Source: VGCC01 sp964495555
GTDB taxonomy: Bacteria; Actinomycetota; Actinomycetes; S36-B12
Direction: 5' to 3'
Length of the DNA stretch: 64,000 nt
NCBI GenBank assembly: GCA_964495555.1
Contig: CAZBWA010000004.1
Location: 1-64,000, forward strand
Shown piece after piece: positions 42,065 to 48,917 of this stretch. Below the pieces are notes generated by a model. It ran no database searches. It had not been told where the DNA came from and was given only the letters and a program-made list of their open reading frames with translations. A program made the position numbers and the translations under genes. How positions within the stretch are numbered: position 1 is the stretch's first letter; every line of letters begins with the position of its first letter.

Positions 42065-42418
42065 ATGGGCGTGGAGGCGATCGGGGAGCCGAAGTACATC
42101 CTGCTGACCACCTTCCGGAGGGACGGGACGCCCGTGGCCACTCCCGTCTGGTGCGTCCGCGACGGAGAGACGCTGCGCGTCACGACACAGGGCTCCTCGG
42201 GTAAGGCGCGGCGCATCAGGAACAACGGGCAGGTCACGGTGGCCCCCTGCGACATGCGGGGCCGGCCCAAGGGTCCGGCGGTCGCGGCCACAGCTCGGAT
42301 CGACGATGCGGACAGGTCCACCGAAACCGCCCGCCTCATCGCGCGGAGGTACGGATTGCTGGGGCGCTTCATGCTGCGCAAGCAGGATCCTGATCGCGTG
42401 GGCATCACGGTCTCCTGA
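42065..42418 (+). CDS. PPOX-class F420-dependent oxidoreductase-like protein
   Basis: 117 residues, split beta-barrel flavin/F420-binding fold. YILLTTFRRDGTPVATPVWC is the typical first strand pair, with LRVTTQGSSGKARRIRNNGQVTVAPCD next. The C-terminal WxxP-type motifs are replaced by KQDPDRVGITV. Proteins of this group (M. tuberculosis Rv2991, from memory) bind F420 and reduce unknown substrates. fbiD, an F420 biosynthesis gene, is 9 kb away. Stands alone between leuA and leuB. Confidence 0.82.
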   Translation: MGVEAIGEPKYILLTTFRRDGTPVATPVWCVRDGETLRVTTQGSSGKARRIRNNGQVTVAPCDMRGRPKGPAVAATARIDDADRSTETARLIARRYGLLGRFMLRKQDPDRVGITVS

Positions 42419-42439
42419 CCGGCGACTGGGCGGTCGGGC

Positions 42440-42445
42440 TAGCCT
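42440..42445 (+). promoter_or_regulatory. -10 hexamer of leuB
   Basis: TAGCCT, six bases before ATG 42452. This TAG is not a stop codon; the previous gene ends at 42418. Confidence 0.6.
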
Positions 42446-42451
42446 TCGGCC

Positions 42452-43510
42452 ATGCCCTCCACCCTGAACCTTGCACTCATTCCCGGCGACGGCATTGGCA
42501 CCGAGGTGGTCGCCGAGGCGATGAAGGTCCTCGATGCGATCGCGCCGGCGGCCGAGCTCGAGGTCACGACGACCGAGTACGACCTCGGTGCGCGTCGCTA
42601 CAACGCCACGGGCGAGCTGCTCACCCCGGCCATGGTCGAGGAGTTGCGCACGTACGACGCGATCATGCTGGGGGCGATCGGCCACCCCTCCGTCCCGTCG
42701 GGTGTCCTGGAAAGGGGAGTGTTGCTCCCACTCCGATTCGAGCTCGATCATCACGTCAACCTGCGGCCGGTGAAGCTTTACCCGGGGGTCACGGGACCGC
42801 TCGCAGGCAAGGGTCCTGAGCACATCGACTTCGTCGTCTGCCGCGAGGGGACAGAGGGTCCCTACGTCGGCGCTGGTGGCGTACTCCGTCGCGACACCCC
42901 GCAGGAGGTCGCCACCGAGGAGAGCCTCAACACCGCTTACGGTGTCGAGCGGATCGTGCGTGATGCCTTCGATCGCGCAATGCGGCGCCGTAAGCACGTG
43001 ACCCTCGTGCACAAGACGAACGTGCTTGTGAATTCGGGCAGTCTCTGGAAGCGCGTCTTCGACCGTGTCGCGCGGGAGTACCCGGAGGTCGCCACCGACT
43101 ACCAGCACGTGGATGCTGCTGCGATGTTCTTCATCACGCAGCCCGAGCGGTTTGACGTCGTCGTTACGGACAACCTGTTCGGGGACATCCTTACGGACAT
43201 CGGTGCTGCTATCGGTGGAGGAATCGGGCTCGCTGCCAGCGGCAATATCGACCCGTCCCGGAGCAACCCGTCCATGTTCGAGCCCGTGCACGGTTCCGCG
43301 CCGGATATCGCGGGGCAGGGGAAGGCGGATCCCACGGCGACCGTGATGTCCTTGGCAATGCTGCTCGACCATGTGGGTCAGAGTCAGGCATCGGCCTGGG
43401 TCGAGTCGGCCGTCGTCGCGGATCTGAGCACGCGCGGTACGGCGACGAGATCCACTTCGGACATCGGGGATGCCCTCACCGCCGCTGCGGTGGCCGCATC
43501 GGGTCGGTAG
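42452..43510 (+). CDS. leuB: 3-isopropylmalate dehydrogenase
   Basis: Oxidative decarboxylation step of leucine synthesis. 352 residues. The N terminus ALIPGDGIGTEVVAEAM is typical of the isocitrate/isopropylmalate dehydrogenase fold. Substrate arginines and the Leu-specific loop appear in RGVLLPLRFELDHHVNLRPV, and FVVCREGTEGPYVGAGG follows. The metal-binding aspartates are in VVVTDNLFGDILTDIGAAI, and EPVHGSAPDIAGQGKADPTA is the NAD-binding segment. It is leaderless. The TAG stop begins the ilvE -10. Confidence 0.96.
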   Translation: MPSTLNLALIPGDGIGTEVVAEAMKVLDAIAPAAELEVTTTEYDLGARRYNATGELLTPAMVEELRTYDAIMLGAIGHPSVPSGVLERGVLLPLRFELDHHVNLRPVKLYPGVTGPLAGKGPEHIDFVVCREGTEGPYVGAGGVLRRDTPQEVATEESLNTAYGVERIVRDAFDRAMRRRKHVTLVHKTNVLVNSGSLWKRVFDRVAREYPEVATDYQHVDAAAMFFITQPERFDVVVTDNLFGDILTDIGAAIGGGIGLAASGNIDPSRSNPSMFEPVHGSAPDIAGQGKADPTATVMSLAMLLDHVGQSQASAWVESAVVADLSTRGTATRSTSDIGDALTAAAVAASGR

Positions 43511-43513
43511 TTT
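43508..43513 (+). promoter_or_regulatory. -10 hexamer of ilvE, made from the leuB stop codon
   Basis: TAGTTT; TAG is the leuB stop. Six bases follow before ATG 43520. Confidence 0.65.
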
Positions 43514-43519
43514 CCTGCC

Positions 43520-44638
43520 ATGAGCACGATGGAGACCGGCACGGCCCTGTGGCCGATCACCCTGTCGCCGGGGCCGTCGCGACCTGTGGAGGAGCGGGAC
43601 CGCGTCCTCGCAGACCCCGGTTTCGCGAAGCACCCCACGGACAACATGGTTCACGCGGTGTGGACGGCCGAGGATGGCTGGCATGACGCCGAGTTGATCC
43701 CCTATGGCCCCCTGTCCTTCGATCCGTCTACGAACTTCCTGCATTACGGGCAGTCGATCTTCGAGGGGCTGAAGGCGTATCGGCATGCCGATGGCTCGAT
43801 CAAGACGTTCCGTCCGTTCCGAAACGCTGGTCGCTTCGCGGCATCCGCACGGCGTCTCGCGATGGCCGAACTCCCCGAGGAGCTTTTCGTCGGCTCGATC
43901 GAGGCGCTGGTCCGACAGGATCGGGACTGGGTCCCCTCGGATCAAGAGCGCTCGCTCTACCTGCGTCCGTTCATGCTGGGCACCGAGGTCGGCCTGGGTG
44001 TTCGTCCCTCCAATCGCTACGACTACTACCTCATCGCCGCTCCCGCGGGCGCGTACTTCCCGCAGGGCGTGCGGCCCGTGAGCGTCTGGCTGTCCGACGA
44101 CTACGTGCGCGCGGCACCCGGTGGAACGGGGGAGGCGAAGTGCGCGGGCAATTACGCGGCGTCTCTCGTGGCGCAGGCGGAGGCCGCGCAGCACGGATGC
44201 GACCAGGTGGTGTGGCTCGATGCCATCGAACGTCGGTGGATCGAGGAGATGGGCGGGATGAACCTGTACTTCGTCTACGGGTCCGGTGATGGGGCCCGGG
44301 TGGTGACCCCGCGCCTGACGGGATCCCTCCTCCCGGGCATTACGCGCGATGCTCTCTTGACTGTGGCGACGGATCTGGGGATCCGCGCGGACGAGGGTCA
44401 GATCAGCGTCGAGGAGTGGAAGGAGGGGGCGGCGTCGGGAGAAATCACCGAGACATTCGCCTGCGGAACCGCTGCGGTTATCACGCCCGTGGGCACCGTG
44501 AAGTCCCGGAACCAAGGGAGTTGGGAGATCTCGGGAGGTGGCACCGGCGAAATCACGATGCGACTGCGTCAGGCACTCCTCGACGTCCAGACCGGGGCCG
44601 TCCCCGACAGGCACAATTGGCTGCACACCATCTGCTGA
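43520..44638 (+). CDS. ilvE: branched-chain amino acid aminotransferase
   Basis: PLP enzyme for the last step to Val, Leu and Ile. 372 residues, fold-type IV, the long eukaryote/mycobacterial type. FLHYGQSIFEGLKAYRHADG begins the substrate site, RSLYLRPFMLGTEVGLGV follows, and the PLP lysine is in GTGEAKCAGNYAASL. EEMGGMNLYFVY and the phosphate-binding FACGTAAVITPVG are conserved. It has its own leaderless promoter. The stop codon lies inside the putative -35 of the cimA leader. Confidence 0.96.
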   Translation: MSTMETGTALWPITLSPGPSRPVEERDRVLADPGFAKHPTDNMVHAVWTAEDGWHDAELIPYGPLSFDPSTNFLHYGQSIFEGLKAYRHADGSIKTFRPFRNAGRFAASARRLAMAELPEELFVGSIEALVRQDRDWVPSDQERSLYLRPFMLGTEVGLGVRPSNRYDYYLIAAPAGAYFPQGVRPVSVWLSDDYVRAAPGGTGEAKCAGNYAASLVAQAEAAQHGCDQVVWLDAIERRWIEEMGGMNLYFVYGSGDGARVVTPRLTGSLLPGITRDALLTVATDLGIRADEGQISVEEWKEGAASGEITETFACGTAAVITPVGTVKSRNQGSWEISGGGTGEITMRLRQALLDVQTGAVPDRHNWLHTIC

Positions 44639-44664
44639 CGGCGCCATCGCCCCTGTGGCACACT
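44635..44664 (+). promoter_or_regulatory. promoter of the cimA transcript (-35 and -10)
   Basis: CTGACG (44635-44640, containing the ilvE TGA), an 18-base spacer and CACACT (44659-44664), then six bases to the leader GTG. Confidence 0.45.
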
Positions 44665-44670
44665 GTGCCC

Positions 44671-44700
44671 GTGACCAGCACCGTCATCATCATTAGCTAG
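44671..44700 (+). CDS. cimA leader peptide (three consecutive Ile codons)
   Basis: Nine codons from GTG 44671 to TAG 44700, encoding V-T-S-T-V-I-I-I-S; the Ile codons are ATC ATC ATT. CimA makes citramalate for the threonine-independent isoleucine pathway, so the stall codons match the end product. A 10-bp hairpin begins at the last base of the stop codon, and an intrinsic terminator follows before cimA. No Shine-Dalgarno sequence precedes it. Confidence 0.75.
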   Translation: MTSTVIIIS

Positions 44701-44721
44701 CGCGTCGGACCTCCGACGCGC
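44700..44721 (+). promoter_or_regulatory. cimA leader hairpin 1 (pause or ribosome-sensing)
   Basis: GCGCGTCGGA (44700-44709) and TCCGACGCGC (44712-44721) are perfectly complementary with only two bases between. A ribosome paused on the Ile codons would cover the left arm. Confidence 0.65.
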
Positions 44722-44722
44722 C

Positions 44723-44749
44723 GCCCTTCGCATCGCGAGGGGCTTTTTT
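44723..44749 (+). terminator. cimA attenuator terminator
   Basis: GCCCTTCGC (44723-44731) pairs with GCGAGGGGC (44735-44743) over loop atc, with one G-T pair, and six T residues follow at 44744-44749. It lies 19 bases before the cimA start. Confidence 0.8.
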
Positions 44750-44768
44750 GATGGAAGAAGGGACGAGT

Positions 44769-46361
44769 ATGAGACCCGACGGCTTCCACGTGTATGACAC
44801 GACGCTGCGCGATGGTGCGCAGCGCGAGGGCATCTCCTACTCCGTCCACGACAAGCTCCAGGTGGCCCGTCTCCTGGACGACTACGGCGTTGGCTTCATC
44901 GAAGGTGGCTGGCCGGGGGCCTTACCCAAGGACACGGAGTTCTTCCAACGGGCCCAGGAGGAACTCTCGCTCGTGAATGCAGAGTTGGTCGCCTTCGGCG
45001 CCACGCGCAAAGCCGGCATCGCCGTCGCCGACGATTCCCAGGTGCGCGCGCTCCTTGATTCGGGTGCGCCGGTCATCACGCTCGTAGCCAAGTCCGATGT
45101 CCGACATGTGCGTGAGGCACTCAAGACTTCGTTGGAGGAGAACGAGGCGATGGTGCGCGACACCGTGCGCTTCCTCGTGGACGCTGGTCGGCGCGTCTTC
45201 GTGGATATGGAGCATTTCTTCGATGGATATGCGCACGACCCGGATTACGGGGTGCGGTTGGTCCGTGCTGCGACCGAGGCGGGGGCCGACGTGTGCGTGT
45301 TGTGCGATACGAACGGGGGAATGCTCCCGTCGGGAATCTCCCGTGTTGTCTCGGATGTCCTTGCACGCTCGGGCGGTCGACTGGGAATTCATTGCCAGGA
45401 CGACACGGGATGTGCCGTGGCCAACAGCATCGCAGCGGTGGAAGCGGGTGCCACGCACGTGCAGTGCACTGCGAACGGCTACGGCGAGCGCACCGGCAAC
45501 GCGGACCTCTTCGTCGTCGTGCCGAATCTTCAGATCAAGCTGGGTATCGACTGTGTTCCGCCCGAGTGCCTGGCGGAGACCGCTCACATCGCCCACGCGA
45601 TCGCGGAGATCGCGAACATCGCGCCCAACACCCACCAGCCTTATGCCGGCATCTCCTCCTTCGCCCATAAGGCAGGGCTCCACGCATCTGCATTGAAGGT
45701 CGATGCGAGTCTCTACAACCACATCGAGCCCGAGCAGGTCGGCAACTCCCAGCGGGTCCTCGTCACGGAGATGGCTGGACGCGCGTCGGTGGAGCTCAAG
45801 GGCCGGGAGCTGGGGTACGACCTGTCTGCCCAACCCGACCGGGTCTCCCGCGTCGTGGAGCAGGTCAAGGATCTCGAAGCGCGAGGGTGGACCTTCGAGG
45901 CGGCCGACGCCTCCTTCGAATTGCTCCTGCTGCGGGACTCGGGCCTCGAACAGAGGTTCCTGGTCGAGTCCTGGCGCACGATCGTCGAGCAGGACGAGAC
46001 GGGGCGCGTGCGCACGGAGGCGACCGTGAAGGTGCATGCAGACGGAACCCGGATCATCTCCACCGCGGAGGGCAACGGCCCGGTGAATGCCCTGGACCGC
46101 GCACTCCGCTCGGCGGTGATCCAGTTCTACCCCGAACTCGAGGCGCTTGAGCTGACCGATTACAAGGTGCGCATCCTCGACACCCAGCAGGGACAGGGGT
46201 CGGGCACCGCGTCGGTAACCCGTGTCCTGGTGGGCACCACGGATGGCACCCATGAATGGTCGACGGTCGGCGTGCACGAAAACGTGATCGCAGCCTCCTG
46301 GCAGGCACTCGAGGACGCCTTGGTCTACGGCCTCGCGAAGAGCGGTCGCACGGACCCGTAG
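44769..46361 (+). CDS. cimA: citramalate synthase
   Basis: Condenses pyruvate and acetyl-CoA to (R)-citramalate, giving 2-oxobutyrate for isoleucine without threonine deaminase. 530 residues. FHVYDTTLRDGAQREGISYS opens the HMGL-like barrel. CDTNGGMLPSGISRVVSDVL, GIHCQDDTGCAVANSIAAVE and QCTANGYGERTGNADLFVV are diagnostic for the CimA (not LeuA) subfamily; HPYAGISSFAHKAGLHA-like (QPYAGISSFAHKAGLHASAL) follows. A C-terminal LeuA_dimer regulatory domain is present. ATG 44769 is chosen over 44751 because GAAGAAGGG lies six bases before it. Confidence 0.95.
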   Translation: MRPDGFHVYDTTLRDGAQREGISYSVHDKLQVARLLDDYGVGFIEGGWPGALPKDTEFFQRAQEELSLVNAELVAFGATRKAGIAVADDSQVRALLDSGAPVITLVAKSDVRHVREALKTSLEENEAMVRDTVRFLVDAGRRVFVDMEHFFDGYAHDPDYGVRLVRAATEAGADVCVLCDTNGGMLPSGISRVVSDVLARSGGRLGIHCQDDTGCAVANSIAAVEAGATHVQCTANGYGERTGNADLFVVVPNLQIKLGIDCVPPECLAETAHIAHAIAEIANIAPNTHQPYAGISSFAHKAGLHASALKVDASLYNHIEPEQVGNSQRVLVTEMAGRASVELKGRELGYDLSAQPDRVSRVVEQVKDLEARGWTFEAADASFELLLLRDSGLEQRFLVESWRTIVEQDETGRVRTEATVKVHADGTRIISTAEGNGPVNALDRALRSAVIQFYPELEALELTDYKVRILDTQQGQGSGTASVTRVLVGTTDGTHEWSTVGVHENVIAASWQALEDALVYGLAKSGRTDP

Positions 46362-46364
46362 GGT
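46359..46364 (+). promoter_or_regulatory. -10 hexamer of the FAH-family gene, made from the cimA stop codon
   Basis: TAGGGT; TAG is the cimA stop. Six bases follow before GTG 46371. Confidence 0.65.
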
Positions 46365-46370
46365 TCCGCC

Positions 46371-47162
46371 GTGCGAGTGTGCCGGGTCCGCGTCGGAGAG
46401 GACATCTCCTACGCGGCGATCGATGGACTGTCCGATGACCTGGAGATCGCGGACGAGTCCGTGGTGGCGTTCATCGACGGCTACCCGTTCGGCGAGTGGA
46501 CACCGCGAGGAACCGTGGCGAGGGCGCGGGAGGTCACGCTTCTCGCGCCCGTGATCCCGAGCAAGGTCATCGGCATCGGGAAGAACTACCGCGACCATGC
46601 TGCTGAGATGGGTGGCGAGGTACCCGCCGATCCGCTGATGTTCCTCAAGCCCAGCACCGCCGTGATCGGTCCCGGCGACGCCATTCGGCTGCCGTGGCAG
46701 AGCGAGGACGTCCATCATGAGGGGGAGCTCGCCCTCGTGATCGGGCGACTATGCCGGGACGTCCCCGCAGAGCGCGCCGCCGAGGTGATCTTCGGCTTCA
46801 CGTGCGCCAATGACGTGAGCGCGAGAGACCTGCAACGCACGGACGGGCAGTGGACACGCGCAAAGGGATTCGACACCTTCTGTCCGCTCGGGCCGTGGAT
46901 CGAGACGGAGTTCGATTGGACCGACGCGAGGCTCACCTGCGCCGTGAACGGGGAGGTCCGTCAGGACTCCAACGTCGGAGACGTCGTCGTAGGGGTGCCC
47001 GATCTCATCGCCGCGGTGTCCGCGGTGATGACCCTGGTCCCCGGCGATGTGATCCTGACGGGTACCCCCGCGGGTGTAGGCCCCATCCGCGGAGGCGACT
47101 CGGTCACCGTGCGCATCGAGGGTCTGGGCTCCTTGACGAACCCGGTGGTGGACGGTGGGTGA
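46371..47162 (+). CDS. fumarylacetoacetate hydrolase family protein
   Basis: 263 residues. The FAH fold is marked by KVIGIGKNYRDHAAEM, FLKPSTAVIGPGDAI, the metal-binding Glu pair in HHEGELALVIGR, then FTCANDVSARDLQ, KGFDTFCPLGPW and GDVILTGTPAGVGPI. Members hydrolyse or decarboxylate small keto-acids (acylpyruvases, oxaloacetate decarboxylases); the specific substrate is unknown. It overlaps gltX by eight bases. The same pair stands together in mycobacteria (Rv2993c-gltX, from memory). Confidence 0.9.
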   Translation: MRVCRVRVGEDISYAAIDGLSDDLEIADESVVAFIDGYPFGEWTPRGTVARAREVTLLAPVIPSKVIGIGKNYRDHAAEMGGEVPADPLMFLKPSTAVIGPGDAIRLPWQSEDVHHEGELALVIGRLCRDVPAERAAEVIFGFTCANDVSARDLQRTDGQWTRAKGFDTFCPLGPWIETEFDWTDARLTCAVNGEVRQDSNVGDVVVGVPDLIAAVSAVMTLVPGDVILTGTPAGVGPIRGGDSVTVRIEGLGSLTNPVVDGG

Positions 47163-48621
47163 GGTCCGCGTTCGCTTCTGTCCTTCGCCAACGGGCAACC
47201 CTCACGTGGGGATGGTGCGCACGGCCCTGTTCAACTGGGCGTTCGCCCGGCACACCGGCGGCACTTTCGTCTTTCGGATCGAGGACACCGATAGTGCCCG
47301 GGACAGCGAGGAGTCCTACCTGGCCCTTCTCGGTGCCCTTCGCTGGCTCGGACTCGACTGGGATGAGGGTCCGGAGGTCGGTGGCCCGTATGGCCCCTAC
47401 CGTCAGTCCGAGCGCATGGACCTGTACGCCGACGTCGCGCGCCGACTCGTCGAGGGTGGATTCGCCTACCGTTGCTACTGCAGCGCCGACGAGCTGCAGG
47501 TGCGACGCGAAGCGGCCATGGCGCAAGGTCAGGCACCTGGTTATGACGGACATTGCCGAGATCTGACCGACGCGCAGCGCGACGCCTACGTCGCCGAAGG
47601 TCGCTCCCCGGTCATCCGGTTCCGCATGCCCGGACGCGACCTCACGTGGGATGACCTTGTGCGCGGCGAGATCACCTTTACAGCGGACAACGTCTCCGAC
47701 TACGTGCTGGTGCGTGCGAACGGCGAACCCCTCTACACGCTCGTCAATCCCGTCGACGATGCCATGATGCGCATCACCCACGTCCTGCGCGGTGAGGACC
47801 TGCTCTCATCCACCCCGCGGCAGTTGGCACTCTACGAAGCCCTGGCCGCGATCGGGGTCTCGGACGGGACGACCCCGCGGTTCGGACATCTGCCCTACGT
47901 CATGGGTGAAGGCAACGCGAAACTCTCGAAGCGCGATCCACAGTCCTCGCTGCAGATGTATCGCGACGAGGGGTATCTGCCGGAGGCTCTGCTGAACTAC
48001 CTCGCGCTCCTGGGATGGTCGATGGGCGAGGACCGTGAGTTCTTCAGCAAAGAGCAGATGGCGCAGGCCTTCGACTTGGCGCGGGTGAACCCGAATCCCG
48101 CTCGATTCGACCTGAAGAAGTGCACGGCGATCAACGGGGATTGGATCCGTGCCCTCAGTCCCGCGGACCTCGCCGAACGCATCGTGCCGCTCCTGCAGGC
48201 GGAGGGAGTCGTGGCCGACCCCCCGAGCGCGGAGGAGCGCGTGATCCTGGAGGCGGCGGTGCCTCTCATCCAGGAACGTCTGGAGACCTTGGGGCAGGCA
48301 CCCGGGATGCTCAGTTTCCTCTTCGTGCCGGCCAGCGGACTCCCGGAGGGAGAGATCAGCTCCTTGGACTCCGAGGCCCACACCGTCCTCGGAGCGGCAG
48401 AGCATGCGTTGAGGGAACTGGAGCCGTGGGACGCCGCATCCATCCAGGAAGCTCTGCGTTCCGCCCTCGTGGATGGGCTGGGCATCAAGCCCAAACTCGC
48501 CTTCGGGCCGGTGCGTGTCGCCGTGACGGGACGCCGGGTGTCACCCCCGCTCTTCGAATCCATGGAGATCCTCGGTCGCGATGCCTCGCTCGACCGCATT
48601 CGACGCGCACGCGAGATCTAG
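47155..48621 (+). CDS. gltX: glutamyl-tRNA synthetase, probably non-discriminating
   Basis: 488 residues, class I synthetase. The HIGH motif is HVGM in FCPSPTGNPHVGMVRTALFN, and the KMSKS motif is KLSKRDPQSSLQMYRDEGYL. FRIEDTDSARDSEESYLALL and GPYGPYRQSERMDLYADVA flank the active site. No glnS is seen, while gatCAB and tRNA-Gln are present, so it must be inferred to charge tRNA-Gln with Glu as well. GTG 47155 overlaps the FAH-family gene. tRNA-Gln and tRNA-Glu genes follow within 150 bases. Confidence 0.96.
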   Translation: MGEVRVRFCPSPTGNPHVGMVRTALFNWAFARHTGGTFVFRIEDTDSARDSEESYLALLGALRWLGLDWDEGPEVGGPYGPYRQSERMDLYADVARRLVEGGFAYRCYCSADELQVRREAAMAQGQAPGYDGHCRDLTDAQRDAYVAEGRSPVIRFRMPGRDLTWDDLVRGEITFTADNVSDYVLVRANGEPLYTLVNPVDDAMMRITHVLRGEDLLSSTPRQLALYEALAAIGVSDGTTPRFGHLPYVMGEGNAKLSKRDPQSSLQMYRDEGYLPEALLNYLALLGWSMGEDREFFSKEQMAQAFDLARVNPNPARFDLKKCTAINGDWIRALSPADLAERIVPLLQAEGVVADPPSAEERVILEAAVPLIQERLETLGQAPGMLSFLFVPASGLPEGEISSLDSEAHTVLGAAEHALRELEPWDAASIQEALRSALVDGLGIKPKLAFGPVRVAVTGRRVSPPLFESMEILGRDASLDRIRRAREI

Positions 48622-48651
48622 CCCGAGCAACGAGCACAGGAGGGACCTGCC

Positions 48652-48657
48652 TATACT
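48652..48657 (+). promoter_or_regulatory. -10 hexamer of the tRNA-Gln/tRNA-Glu unit
   Basis: TATACT, about 12 bases before the tRNA-Gln 5' end; close to consensus as expected for a tRNA promoter. Confidence 0.55.
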
Positions 48658-48668
48658 CGGGCGTCCCG

Positions 48669-48740
48669 TGGGGTATGGGGTAATTGGCAGCCCGACTGGT
48701 TCTGGCCCAGTTAGTCTAGGTTCGAGTCCTGGTACCCCAG
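48669..48740 (+). tRNA. tRNA-Gln (anticodon CUG)
   Basis: 72-base cloverleaf. The acceptor stem is TGGGGTA/TACCCCA with discriminator G. The anticodon stem ACTGG/CCAGT encloses TTCTGGC, giving CUG. The T-arm AGGTTCGAGTCCT is standard. CCA is not encoded. The U1-A72 pair is typical of tRNA-Gln. It lies 48 bases after gltX, whose product must charge it with Glu before GatCAB acts. Confidence 0.95.
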
Positions 48741-48770
48741 CGTTGCGTGCCTACGGCACGGCGACAGCAC

Positions 48771-48843
48771 GGCCCCGTTGTGTAGTGGCCTAGCACGCCG
48801 CCCTCTCAAGGCGGTAGCGCGGGTTCGAATCCCGTCGGGGCTA
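48771..48843 (+). tRNA. tRNA-Glu (anticodon CUC)
   Basis: 73-base cloverleaf with acceptor GGCCCCG/CGGGGCT (first pair G-T) and discriminator A. The anticodon stem CCGCC/GGCGG encloses CTCTCAA, giving CUC. The T-arm GCGGGTTCGAATCCCGT is intact. CCA is not encoded. Thirty bases separate it from tRNA-Gln, so both are probably processed from one transcript. Confidence 0.95.
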
Positions 48844-48847
48844 CGCA

Positions 48848-48870
48848 GGGCCCTCCCATCGGGGGGGCCC
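48848..48870 (+). terminator. hairpin after the tRNA pair
   Basis: GGGCCCTCCC (48848-48857) pairs with GGGGGGGCCC (48861-48870) over loop atc. The stem is very stable, but only two T residues follow, so termination may be partial. Confidence 0.6.
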
Positions 48871-48884
48871 TTCGCCGTTCCACC

Positions 48885-48890
48885 TAGACT
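48885..48890 (+). promoter_or_regulatory. -10 hexamer of leuCD
   Basis: TAGACT, with transcription expected from about 48897. The short leader carries GGGAGAGG five bases before GTG 48918. No Leu leader peptide fits in this space. Confidence 0.5.
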
Positions 48891-48917
48891 TACCTTCCCC
48901 CGACGGGAGAGGTGGAC

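Noticed and set aside
41819..44647. Very long minus-strand open frames (942 codons here; also 598 codons at 44922-46718 and 513 codons at 58733-60274).
   Set aside because: They lie fully antisense to leuB, ilvE, cimA and the DAK2 gene, are rich in Arg, His and Gly, and show no family motif. Long antisense frames are expected from high-GC codon usage.
48772..48843. tRNA-Glu starting one base later, with acceptor GCCCCGT.
   Set aside because: That gives a T-T mismatch at the base of the acceptor stem and shifts the T-arm; starting at 48771 gives seven pairs with a single G-T.
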